A stretch of 64,000 nucleotides of DNA, from contig CABSNM010000004.1 of the NCBI GenBank assembly GCA_902479065.1, positions 54,819-118,818 on the forward strand, in the 5' to 3' direction. The DNA comes from an uncultured Collinsella sp. (GTDB lineage: Bacteria > Actinomycetota > Coriobacteriia > Coriobacteriales > Coriobacteriaceae). The position numbers and the translations under genes are program-made. Below the pieces are notes generated by a model. The model did no database searches and had not been told where the DNA came from. It was given only the letters and a program-made list of their open reading frames with translations. Positions 33,949 through 41,981 of this stretch are shown here, one piece after another. Positions within the stretch are counted from its first letter, which is position 1, and the number at the start of each line of letters is the position of its first letter.

Positions 33949-34092
33949 GTTCCGCCATTCTACCGAACGGCGGGCTCGTTGACGCTGCGCGGGCCGCATT
34001 CACGCCAATCTGACGTTCAATTTCGAGGGCGCGACCAGAAGGTCAGCGCCCTCTCATTTCACGTCACCTTGGCGCAAATGCGGCTCGCTCGC
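33949..34092 (+). repeat. Structured repeat J, copy 1
   Basis: About 144 bp with a small hairpin (CCGCC...GGCGG), a conserved GCTGCGCGGGC, CAATCTGACGTTCAA, a hairpin GGGCGCGACC-agaa-GGTCAGCGCCC, then TTTCACGTCACCTT. Copy 2 (44908-45054) is colinear. Both start a few bases after a plus-strand stop codon. Confidence 0.8.
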
Positions 34093-34126
34093 TTTTGGCG
34101 ACTGACATCGAATGAGCCACTGTCTT

Positions 34127-34163
34127 GGGCAGCTAAAAAAGCCCCGTCCCAAATTAGCTGCCC
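34127..34163. repeat. Palindrome K, copy 2 (GGGACGG type)
   Basis: Arms GGGCAGCTAA and TTAGCTGCCC; minus-strand loop TTTGGGACGGGGCTTTTTT, matching the centre of the element at 21246. Confidence 0.7.
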
Positions 34164-34173
34164 CACTCGCAAC

Positions 34174-34749
34174 TTATCCCGCCGATGGAGTTATTGCCGT
34201 TTCGCTCGTCTGATTCGCATCGACGTCGTCGCCTTGCTTGTCTTCGTCCTTTTGCACATCGGCGATGGTGGAGGCCGCCGCAACGATACCGCGCTGGGGC
34301 GCGACGCTCGTCTGGGCCTGAGCGCCCTCGACAACTTCTGTACCTACATGCGCGAGCTCGGGCGATTTAAACATTGCGTCCAAGTTGGCGCCACCGCCGG
34401 CATATCCGAGCGCAGCGAGCGCGATGACGATCACTGCAACGGCGGCCACGATCGGCACGTAGCGATGCCAGCCGGCGGGATTGAGCCCGCTGCGGCGAGC
34501 CGCCCCGCGGCTGATGTAGCCGAGCGTTCCGTCGTGCTTGAGCTTTGAGCCCACCACGCGTTTGCGGCCCCACAGCGAGGACTCTGCCTGCATTGCCAAG
34601 CGGGCGCTTGCCGAAGGATAGCCGTATTTAGTGCGCTTGAACGAGCCATCAAACCCCGAGGCGTGTTTGCCCCACGTCACCGATGTTGTGCGTCGGTTGA
34701 CCGGCGCGGCACTCCGCCTTCTGCGGCTCGGTTTTGAAGTCTCAGCCAT
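34174..34749 (-). CDS. Single-pass membrane protein of unknown function
   Basis: 191 residues. A basic, Arg/Ser-rich cytoplasmic part (about 1-95, RRRRSAAPVNRR, KRTKYGYPS) precedes one transmembrane helix (about 99-121, VPIVAAVAVIVIALAALGYAGG) and an extracytoplasmic, acidic Ala/Thr/Asp-rich tail of about 65 residues. ATG 34749 is chosen (GAGGG upstream) over an open extension of 18 codons. No family recognised. It lies downstream of, and in the same direction as, the regulator at 34834, 84 nt away, so co-transcription is possible. Confidence 0.72.
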   Translation of the reverse strand: MAETSKPSRRRRSAAPVNRRTTSVTWGKHASGFDGSFKRTKYGYPSASARLAMQAESSLWGRKRVVGSKLKHDGTLGYISRGAARRSGLNPAGWHRYVPIVAAVAVIVIALAALGYAGGGANLDAMFKSPELAHVGTEVVEGAQAQTSVAPQRGIVAAASTIADVQKDEDKQGDDVDANQTSETAITPSAG

Positions 34750-34833
34750 ATGCCCTCGCACGCCGTAACCAAATCGAAACAATAACGCTTTGGACTGTAG
34801 CACACGCGTCGCGTGCGGTCACGGGCGCCTCGC

Positions 34834-36051
34834 TCAACGGTCATCGTCCTTCAGCAAGCGCCACAGCGTTGTACGGCTTATGCCCAGCACCTCCGCCGCA
34901 CGGGTTCGGTTGCCGTGGAGATGGTCTACAACCAGATGCGCGATATCTCGCTCGGTATCGGCCAGCGGTCGCAGGATATACAGGTCACTTTCAAGCGTCG
35001 GGGCGCCAAAGGTTGCGGTCTTAATCACGTCCTCTTGGGCGAACACTTCCTCCGCCACAGCGCGGTCCACCGTGCCCGTCCCCACCAATATATACAGTCG
35101 TTCCGAGACCTCGCGGAGCTGCAGATAGTTGCGCGGCCAGCGGTAAGCATCGAGCGTCTTCGTCGCCGCGGCAGACAGCGTGGGCGCTGCCGTCCCAAAT
35201 GCATCAGCGAGATATTCCAAATAGCGCGCGACCTTCGTCGACGCGGCTCCCTGCTCGGCGATTGCCGGCGCGACGCTCACCGCACAGGCGAAGCGCTCGG
35301 TCACAAAGGCGGCTTGATCACTTTCGCCGCCGCCCGGCATGTCATTCGCCGTCAGCACCACATGGCAGCGCGTCGCCAACGCGGTGTCGGTCATCGTGGA
35401 GACCAGCTCGCGGAGGCGCTGGGGGCCAACCGCATTCCAGCCCTCAATGCAAAGGGTCAGCCCCGTTTGGAACAGCGGCGATTCGGAGCTTTTGAGCACA
35501 TGGCGCCAACCGCGATCGGTGAGTTCATCGAGCGCGACGGAAACAAAGGGCTGATCGACAAAAGGGCCATCCAGATAGAGGCGCTTGGCAATCTCGACCT
35601 GACCCGCTCCCAGCTCGCCCTCGAGCATAAGGGGCACGCCGCGCGCATAGCTCTCGGTAACCGGTACAGCCACCGAGGCCGCCCCCTCAACGATGCCGTA
35701 CGCGCTCGATTCATAGCGGACCTCAACTTCGTCGGCGTTGAGCCACTCGATGCCCGCATGCGCCGCGGCACCGCGCACCTCGCGGACCACAACGACCCAA
35801 AGCCTCCCGCCCTCTTTGTCGGTGGGGCGAACGGTCAGGCTCAGGCGCGTACCCTCACGCCCCATAACCAGACGCGCGCCGTCTCCTATACGGTCGAGAC
35901 GCTCAGCGACAAAAGCCGCCACATCCCGCTCAAGCGCCGCGTCATTCATGGTCGAGATCGCGACGTCCCCACGCGCATCGATTGCCAATGCCGAGGCCCC
36001 GGCAGCAGCTAGGGCATCGGTCAAGATGTTCAGCTTAGCATTGCTATCCAT
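34834..36051 (-). CDS. Degenerate sigma-54-activator-like regulator with Fis-type HTH
   Basis: 405 residues. The order resembles NtrC-type activators: an N-terminal unknown part (1-120), an AAA+-like part (about 122-350) and a C-terminal Fis-type helix-turn-helix (NRTRAAEVLGISRTTLWRLL, about 380-400). The ATPase is decayed: the Walker A position reads GELGAGQVE (normal GETGTGKE; the Lys is lost), the Walker B region is LTLCIEGW without the Asp-Glu pair, and no GAFTGA loop is visible. It therefore probably cannot drive sigma-54 open-complex formation and may work as a plain DNA-binding regulator. ATG 36051 (CAGGGGC upstream). Upstream lies yeiH in the same direction. Confidence 0.8.
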   Translation of the reverse strand: MDSNAKLNILTDALAAAGASALAIDARGDVAISTMNDAALERDVAAFVAERLDRIGDGARLVMGREGTRLSLTVRPTDKEGGRLWVVVVREVRGAAAHAGIEWLNADEVEVRYESSAYGIVEGAASVAVPVTESYARGVPLMLEGELGAGQVEIAKRLYLDGPFVDQPFVSVALDELTDRGWRHVLKSSESPLFQTGLTLCIEGWNAVGPQRLRELVSTMTDTALATRCHVVLTANDMPGGGESDQAAFVTERFACAVSVAPAIAEQGAASTKVARYLEYLADAFGTAAPTLSAAATKTLDAYRWPRNYLQLREVSERLYILVGTGTVDRAVAEEVFAQEDVIKTATFGAPTLESDLYILRPLADTERDIAHLVVDHLHGNRTRAAEVLGISRTTLWRLLKDDDR

Positions 36052-36187
36052 GATTTGCCCCTGTCCGCGGCGACGTGCAACCGCCGACGGTCGCACGACC
36101 GAGTGTTTCAAAATTGAACGATATTGCTCACCAAACACTATAGGGCAGAAAGCGCCGTCCTGCGAGTATAGGTGTTGCCCCGCATCG

Positions 36188-36270
36188 CCATCCTGGCGGG
36201 GCGATAAGAGCTCTTCGGGACTTATAAACCTGCGGACAAGCCATACCCGCAAGAGCTCCTATCGCTCCAC
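36188..36270. repeat. Imperfect long hairpin between regulator and yeiH
   Basis: GCGGGGCGATAAGAGCTCTT and its near complement AAGAGCTCCTATCGCTCCACCGC flank a loop of about 30 nt. Position suggests a terminator after yeiH or a leader structure for the regulator. Confidence 0.5.
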
Positions 36271-36324
36271 CGCAAGCATGCGCTCACCAGCACGAAGCAC
36301 GCAGCACGCAAACAAGCTACTTCT

Positions 36325-37359
36325 CTACCAGATTCCCAGTACGTGTTGCATTCCCAAACTCATGCACGCAATGCCAATCCAGCAGCAAAAGCCCAGCGCG
36401 ATGGGCTTGCCGCCCTTTTTGACCAGCTCGACGATATCGGTATTAAAGCCAATAGCCGCCATGGCCATCACAATAAAGAACTTCGACAGCTCCTTGATGG
36501 GCGCCGTAAAGGACGCGGGAAGCTGGAGCACCGTGGTGATCACGCTCGCCAGCACAAAGAACAGCACAAACATGGGAAACGCACGTTTAAGCGAGAACGT
36601 GCTTTTGGCGTCACCGCCGGCCTTGCGTGCCAGATGCATCTGCCAGCATGCGAGGACCAACGTGATGGGAATAATGGCCAGCGTCCTGGTGAGCTTGACC
36701 ACTGTGGCGCTCTCGAGCACATTGGCGCCGGGATGCATGCTGTCCCAGGCGCTCGCCGCAGCCGTTACCGACGAGGTGTCGTTGATGGCGGTGCCGGCAA
36801 ACAGGCCAAAGCCCTCGTTGGTCAGCCCGAGCATGCCGCCGAGCGTCGGAAACACGAGCGCCGCGATAACGTTGAACAGGAAGATGACCGAAATTGCCTG
36901 GGCAATCTCGCGATCGTCGGCATCGATGACGGGCGCGGTCGCGGCGATGGCAGAGCCGCCGCAAATCGACGAACCCACACCCACAAGCGTCGCGATCTTG
37001 CCCGGTACGTTCATGACGCGGCAGAGCACAAAGGCGATGATAAGCGAGGTCGAGATTGTCGCCACGATAATCGGCAGCGACTGGGCGCCCTTGGACAGAA
37101 TCTGGGAGAGGTTCATGCCAAAGCCAAGCAGGATAACCGCGTACTGCAAGACTTTTTTGGACGTATAGGTAACGCCAGCGGCGAGCTGTTCGCGACGATT
37201 CTTGGGAAAGACGAGCGCCAGGACCATGCCAAAGAGGATGGCAAATACCGGCCCGCCGACCACCTCAATTTGTTTGCCGAGCAACGTCGCGGGGATAGCG
37301 ATGATTAGGCAGAACAAGACGCCTTTCCAGCGCTCGCGTACGATATTTGCCAGTTGCAT
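36325..37359 (-). CDS. YeiH-family putative sulfate/anion exporter
   Basis: 344 residues, about ten membrane helices (UPF0324/YeiH family). Landmarks: ILLGFGMNLSQI, VGVGSSICGGSAIAATAPVI and FGLFAGTAINDTSSVTAAA. Proposed in the literature as a sulfate or related anion exporter; the substrate is unproven. AAGGAATCCCAT precedes ATG 37359. Divergent from a GntR regulator at 37553 (193 nt between), which is the natural candidate for its control. Confidence 0.88.
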   Translation of the reverse strand: MQLANIVRERWKGVLFCLIIAIPATLLGKQIEVVGGPVFAILFGMVLALVFPKNRREQLAAGVTYTSKKVLQYAVILLGFGMNLSQILSKGAQSLPIIVATISTSLIIAFVLCRVMNVPGKIATLVGVGSSICGGSAIAATAPVIDADDREIAQAISVIFLFNVIAALVFPTLGGMLGLTNEGFGLFAGTAINDTSSVTAAASAWDSMHPGANVLESATVVKLTRTLAIIPITLVLACWQMHLARKAGGDAKSTFSLKRAFPMFVLFFVLASVITTVLQLPASFTAPIKELSKFFIVMAMAAIGFNTDIVELVKKGGKPIALGFCCWIGIACMSLGMQHVLGIW

Positions 37360-37552
37360 ATGGGATTCCTTCTTTCTATTTCACGTTTGCGACGGCTTAT
37401 GATACGGCAACATTGAGCACAGCCTTGCGCAAACACAGACTAAGATGCCGCGATAGTTCTCAGGCAACAGCCGAATTACCCACCGCGGAGAGCTGATTCG
37501 CGGCATAATTAACAACTGACATATGAGTTTGATAGAACAGTTGCGAGGCGCT

Positions 37553-38254
37553 ATGGAAGAATCGATGCACGTCGGCGAGCAGGAAACGAGCCTACAGGAC
37601 CAGTCCTACCACACCATTCGACGCAAAATCGTCTACCTGGACTACAAGCCGGGCGAAAAGCTGGGCGTCAAGCAGCTTTGCGATGACCTGGACATGGGTC
37701 GCACGCCCGTGCGCGAGGCTTTGGTTCGCTTGGCGCAGGAAGGCCTGGTGCGCACCGTGCCCCAGAGCGGCACCTACGTCTCGCCCATCAACCTCACCCT
37801 TGCCGAGAGTGCCTGTTACATCCGCGAGCATCTGGAAAAGCAGGTGATTGTGGAGTGCTGTGCGCGCGCCACGTCGGCCGGCATCGAGCAGCTCGACCGC
37901 GCCATCGTGCTGCAGGAAAAGGCCATGGCCGAGGAGGATCGCATCGGCTTCTTTTTGAGCGACAACCTCATGCATCACATGATTTTTAGCATCGCATGTC
38001 GCAGCACCGTGTGGTCGTGGCTCGAAGAGACCAATGCCGACCTGGAGCGCTTCCGCTGGCTGCGCGCCGCCACGCAGGTTCTCGACAATCAGGACATCGT
38101 GAACGAGCACAAGCAGATTCGCCGCGCTATCGCCGGTCGCGACCCCATCGAAGCGAGCTTTTTGGTCAGCAAGCACCTGCATATGATGTTCCGCAACCAG
38201 ACCGAGGTTCTGGACCAGTTCCCCGAGTACTTCGAGACCAGCAAGCTCCGCTAA
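37553..38254 (+). CDS. GntR/FadR-type regulator (FCD domain)
   Basis: 233 residues. A GntR winged helix (about 17-85: YHTIRRKIVYLDYKPGEKL, RTPVREALVRLAQEGLV, SGTYVSPIN) is followed by an all-helical FCD ligand domain (about 90-225) with metal-type His/Asp positions (DNLMHHMIF; EHKQIRRAI; SKHLHMM). ATG 37553 has GAGG close upstream; ATG 37523, ten codons earlier, is an alternative with no visible ribosome-binding site. Probably controls the divergent yeiH. FCD regulators usually sense small organic acids; the ligand is unknown. Confidence 0.87.
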   Translation: MEESMHVGEQETSLQDQSYHTIRRKIVYLDYKPGEKLGVKQLCDDLDMGRTPVREALVRLAQEGLVRTVPQSGTYVSPINLTLAESACYIREHLEKQVIVECCARATSAGIEQLDRAIVLQEKAMAEEDRIGFFLSDNLMHHMIFSIACRSTVWSWLEETNADLERFRWLRAATQVLDNQDIVNEHKQIRRAIAGRDPIEASFLVSKHLHMMFRNQTEVLDQFPEYFETSKLR

Positions 38255-38260
38255 CCTGCC

Positions 38261-38301
38261 AAAACCACCACAAAGGGGACAGGCACCTTTGTGGTGGTTT
38301 C
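38261..38301. repeat. GGGACAG hairpin, family B, copy 2
   Basis: AAAACCACCACAAAG-GGGACAGGCAC-CTTTGTGGTGGTTT, ten nt after the GntR gene and about 10 nt before the left end of the insertion sequence. Confidence 0.85.
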
Positions 38302-38377
38302 TCCGCACAAAAAGGCCCGGCTCCGTCTAATGAACTGCCTCCCATTTCTTGGACATGAGAAATGGGAGGCTTTCTTT

Positions 38378-38869
38378 ATGCGCGTTGATTTGAGAGTGAA
38401 GCATGATGTCGAGGCCAGGAAGGCGGCCATAGGGCTCTTCGAGCTCGGGCACGGGTATAAATCTGCCGCGATTGCCCTTTCGCTTCCCGCGGAAGCCGTG
38501 AGAAGATGGCAGGAGATATACCGCGCATTCGGGAGCGAGGTGCTGCTGCGCATGGACGGAAAGCAGGGCAGGTACACATACGAGCAGAGGGTCGCCGCCG
38601 CCTCCGCCGTCGTCGACGGCGGCATGACGAAGGCCGAGGCGATGGCGGCGTTCGGCATAATGTCGATGTCGCCGCTCAAGAGATGGTGCGCGCTCTACCG
38701 CCGGGGCGGCGCGGAGGCCCTGCGCCCGAGGCCCAAGGGCCGGCCGAGCGGTTCCAGGGCGAGGCCGCGGACCCGCGAGGAGGAGCTCGAGGAGCGGTGC
38801 CGTAGGCTCGAGGCCGAGGTGGCCTACCTAAAAAAATTACGCGCCCTGGTCGAGAGGGACGGGCTCTGA
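38378..38869 (+). CDS. IS3-family transposase OrfA
   Basis: 163 residues. It has two helix-turn-helix-like parts (KAAIGLFELGHGYKSAAIAL...; VAAASAVVDGGMTKAEAMAAFG), a basic linker (RPRPKGRPSGSRARPR) and a C-terminal Leu/Glu coil (EELEERCRRLEAEVAYLKKL) typical of IS3 OrfA multimerisation. ATG 38378 has GGGAGGC upstream. Near its end the frame crosses seven A (38830-38836), where ribosomes should slip -1 into orfB. OrfA alone normally binds the ends and limits transposition. Confidence 0.9.
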   Translation: MRVDLRVKHDVEARKAAIGLFELGHGYKSAAIALSLPAEAVRRWQEIYRAFGSEVLLRMDGKQGRYTYEQRVAAASAVVDGGMTKAEAMAAFGIMSMSPLKRWCALYRRGGAEALRPRPKGRPSGSRARPRTREEELEERCRRLEAEVAYLKKLRALVERDGL

Positions 38870-39741
38870 CCAGGGCGAAGGCCGAAGCAGTCGCGGCCCT
38901 GCGCGCCGAGGGGCACGCGCTCGGGCACCTGCTCGCATGCGCCGAGCTCAAGAGGTCGACCTACTACTACGCCCTCGCGCACCCGCCGAGGCCCACGCGC
39001 CCCGAGCTCCGGGAGGCGGCCGCCGAGATCTTCTCGCGCACCGCCAACGGCTGCGGGCACCGGCAGATAGCGATGTGCCTCAGGGCCGAAGAGGGGGCCG
39101 TGATAGCCGACAAGACCGTGCTCAAGATGATGCGCGAGATGGGGATTCGCTGCGGTATCAGACGCGAGACGGCCTACCACAGGTACAACTCGTACAGGGG
39201 CGTCGTCGGCAGGACGTTCGAGAACGTGATCGCGAGGAATTTCGACGCCGGGGCCCCGTGGCGGAAGCTGGGGACGGACGTCACCGAGTTCAAGGTGGCG
39301 GGCGGCAAGGCCTACTGGGCCCCGACGCTGGACTTCTGCTCCAAGGAGATCGTGGCGAGCGACATATCGACCACGCCCGACATGGCCCAGCAGATGAGGA
39401 TGCTCGATGAGCTGCTGCCCAAGATCCCCGAGGGCGCCGCGCCGACCATGCACTCGGACCGGGGCTGGCAGTACCAGCACGCCTCATACACATCCAGGCT
39501 AGAGGCCGCCGGCATCGTCCAGAGCATGTCCAGGAAGGCGAACTGCATCGACAATGCCGCCACCGAGCAGCTCTTCGGCCACGTCAAGGACGAGTTCTAC
39601 AGGGGCCGCGAGTGGGAGACGTTCGAGGATTTCAAACGCGACCTGGAGGAATACATAGTCTACTGGAACACGAGCCGGAGGCAGGTAAGATTGAAGGGCC
39701 TGACCCCGGAGGAGTTCCGGAATCAGGCCCTCGCGGCCTAG
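38830..39741 (+). CDS. IS3-family transposase OrfB (expressed by -1 frameshift)
   Basis: About 303 codons in the -1 frame relative to orfA, open from the A7 slip site; no good independent start is seen before ATG 39073. It begins with an HTH_21-type part (NGCGHRQIAMCL) and continues with an rve integrase core. The DDE residues are visible as DVTEF, HSDRGWQYQH and NAATEQLFGHVKDEF. YWNTSRRQVRLKGLTPEEF is the usual C-terminal signature. All catalytic residues are present, so the element may be active. Start given is the frameshift point. Confidence 0.88.
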   Translation, partial: KKITRPGREGRALTRAKAEAVAALRAEGHALGHLLACAELKRSTYYYALAHPPRPTRPELREAAAEIFSRTANGCGHRQIAMCLRAEEGAVIADKTVLKMMREMGIRCGIRRETAYHRYNSYRGVVGRTFENVIARNFDAGAPWRKLGTDVTEFKVAGGKAYWAPTLDFCSKEIVASDISTTPDMAQQMRMLDELLPKIPEGAAPTMHSDRGWQYQHASYTSRLEAAGIVQSMSRKANCIDNAATEQLFGHVKDEFYRGREWETFEDFKRDLEEYIVYWNTSRRQVRLKGLTPEEFRNQALAA

Positions 39742-39821
39742 TCGCTATTTAGGGCGTCCAAGATTTGGGACGCAGTTCATAATGCGGAGCCGGGCCTTGG
39801 CTGTTAGAACGGCGGAACCAA

Positions 39822-41669
39822 CTACTCGACGGTGACGCTCTTGGCCAGGTTGCGGGGCTGGTCGACGTCGCAGCCCCGCAGGATGGCGACCTCGCGGGCG
39901 AGCAGCTGCAGCGGGACGCTCGCCGTGATGGGGCTGAACACGTCGCGGACGGCCGGCACGCGAATGATGCAGTCGGCAATCTTGTTGATCTCCTCGTCGC
40001 CCTCGGTGGCAACGACGATGACCTTGGCGCCGCGCGCCTTGCACTCCATAAGGTTCGACACGGTCTTATCGTAGGTGGCACTCTTGGTGGCCACAGCGAT
40101 GACAGGGAAGCCCGGGTCGATCAGGGCGATGGGGCCGTGCTTCATCTCACCAGCGGCATAGGCCTCGGCGTGCAGGTAGCTGACCTCCTTGAGCTTGAGC
40201 GCACCCTCGTAGGAAATAGCGGCACCCATGCCGCGACCCACGAACAGCGCCGACTGCGCGTCCTTGCACAGCAGGGCGGCCTCATGAACGGCCTCGGTCT
40301 GGGTATCCAAAATCCACTGGATCTGCTCGGCCGTATCGGAAAGCTCGCGGAACAGCATGCGCGCCTGCTTGGTGGTCAGACGGTACTTGACCTGCGCCAG
40401 CAGCAGAGCCAAAAGCGTGAGGCTCACGACCTGGCCGATGAAGCTCTTGGTCGAGGCGACCGCGATCTCCTTGTTGGCCTTGGTGTAGATGACGCCGTCG
40501 CTCTCACGCGCCACGGGGCTGCCCACCACGTTGGTGATGCCGAAGACCTTGGCACCCTTGATGCGCGCGTCGCGAATGGCGGCAAGGGTATCGGCCGTCT
40601 CGCCCGACTGGGACACGGCAACGACAAGCGTCGTCGGCGTAATGATGGGATTGCGATAACGGAACTCGCTGGCCGCCTCCACCTCGGTGGGGATGCGAGC
40701 CCAGCCCTCAATGAGATTCTTGGCAATGAGGCCAGCGTGATAGCTGGTTCCGCAAGCGATCACGTAGACGCGATCGATGTCGTTGAGCTCCTCGAGCGAA
40801 AGGCCCAGCTCGTCGATGTCGAGCTCGCCGGCCGGCGTCATACGACCGACCAGCGTGTCGCGCACGACGCGCGGCTGCTCGTGGATTTCCTTGAGCATAA
40901 AGTCGGGATAACCGCCCTTTTCTGCCATGTCCAGGTCCCAGTCGATGTGGGTGACCTTGGGCTCAATCACGTTGCCGGCCTCGTCGGTATACTCGACGCC
41001 TGCGGGCGTGAGCTTGGCAAACTGACCGTCCTCGAGCACCACGACGTCGCGGGTTGCGTCGATGAGCGCGATGACATCGGAGGCGACATAGGCGCCGGTC
41101 TCGCCCGCGCCGACCACGATCGGGGAATCCTTGCGGGCCACGGCGATCACGCCGGGCTCGTCAGCGCACACGGCGGCCAGACCATAGGCACCGACCACGT
41201 GGGTGCACGCCTCGCGCACGGAGGCCATCAGGTCGTGCGTCTCGGCATAAGCCTCTTCGATCAGATGCGCGAAGACCTCGGTATCGGTCTCGCTCTTAAA
41301 GTGGTGGCCGTGACCCTCCAGCTCTTCGCGCAGCTCGGCGAAGTTCTCGATGATGCCGTTGTGGACGATGGCGATACGACCGTCGCAGCTGGTGTGGGGG
41401 TGAGCGTTAACGACGGAGGGCTTGCCGTGGGTGGCCCAACGGGTGTGACCGATACCGCAGGTAGCGTCGCTGTCGATGTTGGAAAGCTCGCTCTCCAGGC
41501 CCGCGACCTTGCCCACGCGGCGGATGACGTCGAGGTGCGCCGCGGCGCCCTCGCCCACCTCGAGCGCGACGCCCGAGGAGTCATAGCCGCGATACTCCAT
41601 ACGCTTGAGGCCCGTAACCAGGATGTTCTTTGCAATATCAGAGCCGGTGTAGCCGACAATTCCGCACAT
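39822..41669 (-). CDS. glmS: Glucosamine-fructose-6-phosphate aminotransferase
   Basis: 615 residues; makes glucosamine-6-phosphate from fructose-6-phosphate and glutamine, the entry to peptidoglycan precursor synthesis. The N-terminal glutaminase starts MCGIVGY (Cys2 nucleophile after Met removal), with GHTRWATHG and HNGIIENF. Two SIS domains follow (VIACGTSYHAG, SQSGETADT, VARESDG; LKLKEVSYLHAEAY), ending NLAKSVTVE. AAGGGATTTATCCT precedes ATG 41669. The leader is short, with no room for a glmS ribozyme. An operator-like site lies at 41771-41802. The insertion sequence ends 23 nt after its stop, and no terminator is visible between. Confidence 0.97.
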   Translation of the reverse strand: MCGIVGYTGSDIAKNILVTGLKRMEYRGYDSSGVALEVGEGAAAHLDVIRRVGKVAGLESELSNIDSDATCGIGHTRWATHGKPSVVNAHPHTSCDGRIAIVHNGIIENFAELREELEGHGHHFKSETDTEVFAHLIEEAYAETHDLMASVREACTHVVGAYGLAAVCADEPGVIAVARKDSPIVVGAGETGAYVASDVIALIDATRDVVVLEDGQFAKLTPAGVEYTDEAGNVIEPKVTHIDWDLDMAEKGGYPDFMLKEIHEQPRVVRDTLVGRMTPAGELDIDELGLSLEELNDIDRVYVIACGTSYHAGLIAKNLIEGWARIPTEVEAASEFRYRNPIITPTTLVVAVSQSGETADTLAAIRDARIKGAKVFGITNVVGSPVARESDGVIYTKANKEIAVASTKSFIGQVVSLTLLALLLAQVKYRLTTKQARMLFRELSDTAEQIQWILDTQTEAVHEAALLCKDAQSALFVGRGMGAAISYEGALKLKEVSYLHAEAYAAGEMKHGPIALIDPGFPVIAVATKSATYDKTVSNLMECKARGAKVIVVATEGDEEINKIADCIIRVPAVRDVFSPITASVPLQLLAREVAILRGCDVDQPRNLAKSVTVE

Positions 41670-41739
41670 AGGATAAATCCCTTCGTTCGCGTGACTGCAA
41701 GACGTCCACGCACAAGGGGCGCTGAGACGTATAACGTTC

Positions 41740-41802
41740 GAGTATTGTACTCACGCAAACGCAAGCTGATATACCAGAAGTGGTATCTCAACTTAGATAC
41801 CA
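41740..41802 (-). promoter_or_regulatory. Candidate glmS promoter with NagR/DasR-like operator half-sites
   Basis: ATACCA (41771), TGGTAT (41781) and ATACCA (41797) make two overlapping palindromes, the outer being GTGGTATCT-caactt-AGATACCAC. A minus-strand -10-like TACAAT lies near 41740-41745. TGGTAT-type half-sites resemble those bound by GntR/HutC-family amino-sugar regulators; that is a resemblance, not proof. Confidence 0.5.
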
Positions 41803-41829
41803 CCCGATGCACACACGTCCAGCCGGTCC

Positions 41830-41867
41830 AAACCACCACAAAGGTGTCTGTCCCCTTCGTGGTGGTC
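41830..41867. repeat. GGGACAG hairpin, family B, copy 3
   Basis: AACCACCACAAAGG-tgtctg-TCCCCTTCGTGGTGG, in opposite orientation to copies 1 and 2 (CTGTCCC on plus). Lies in the 312-bp glmS/lacI-type divergent gap. Confidence 0.8.
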
Positions 41868-41882
41868 GCGCTGGCAACGGCG

Positions 41883-41933
41883 TTTCCCCAGATAAAACCT
41901 GCCTAAATAAACCTGTCCCTTTTTGGTAGGTTT
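41883..41933. repeat. GGGACAG hairpin, family A, copy 1
   Basis: TTTCCCCAGATAAAACC then TGCCTAAATAAACCTGTCCC and TTTTTGGTAGG. The reverse-complement form recurs at 45084 and 47171. It abuts a -10-like TACAAT (41941-41946), possibly the promoter of the LacI-type gene. Confidence 0.8.
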
Positions 41934-41981
41934 GGGATGCTACAATCTGGCTTGTACTTGAAACGCATCAAAGGGGCCGCT

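Larger units (their letters stand above)
38312..39798 (+). mobile_element. Complete IS3-family insertion sequence (IS150-like), 1.49 kb
   Basis: Terminal inverted repeats of about 43 bp: left begins AAGGCCCGGCTCCG (38312) and right ends CGGAGCCGGGCCTT (39798), about 37 of 43 positions matching. It holds orfA and orfB in a -1 relation joined by a run of seven A. A hairpin (CTCCCATTT...AAATGGGAG) lies just inside the left end and could block read-in translation. No clear target duplication is visible. The right end is only 23 nt from the glmS stop. Assignment to the IS150 group rests on the two-frame layout and orfA length and is inferred. Confidence 0.9.

Noticed and set aside
39755..39798. 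Link between the IS right end (GGGACGCAGTTC) and the 62-bp array boxes (GGGACGCAATTTCC)
   Set aside because: Only about 9 bases match and context differs; probably chance.
41670..41981. glmS ribozyme
   Set aside because: The leader is too short and lacks ribozyme core sequence; palindromic repeats and an operator-like site fill the gap.
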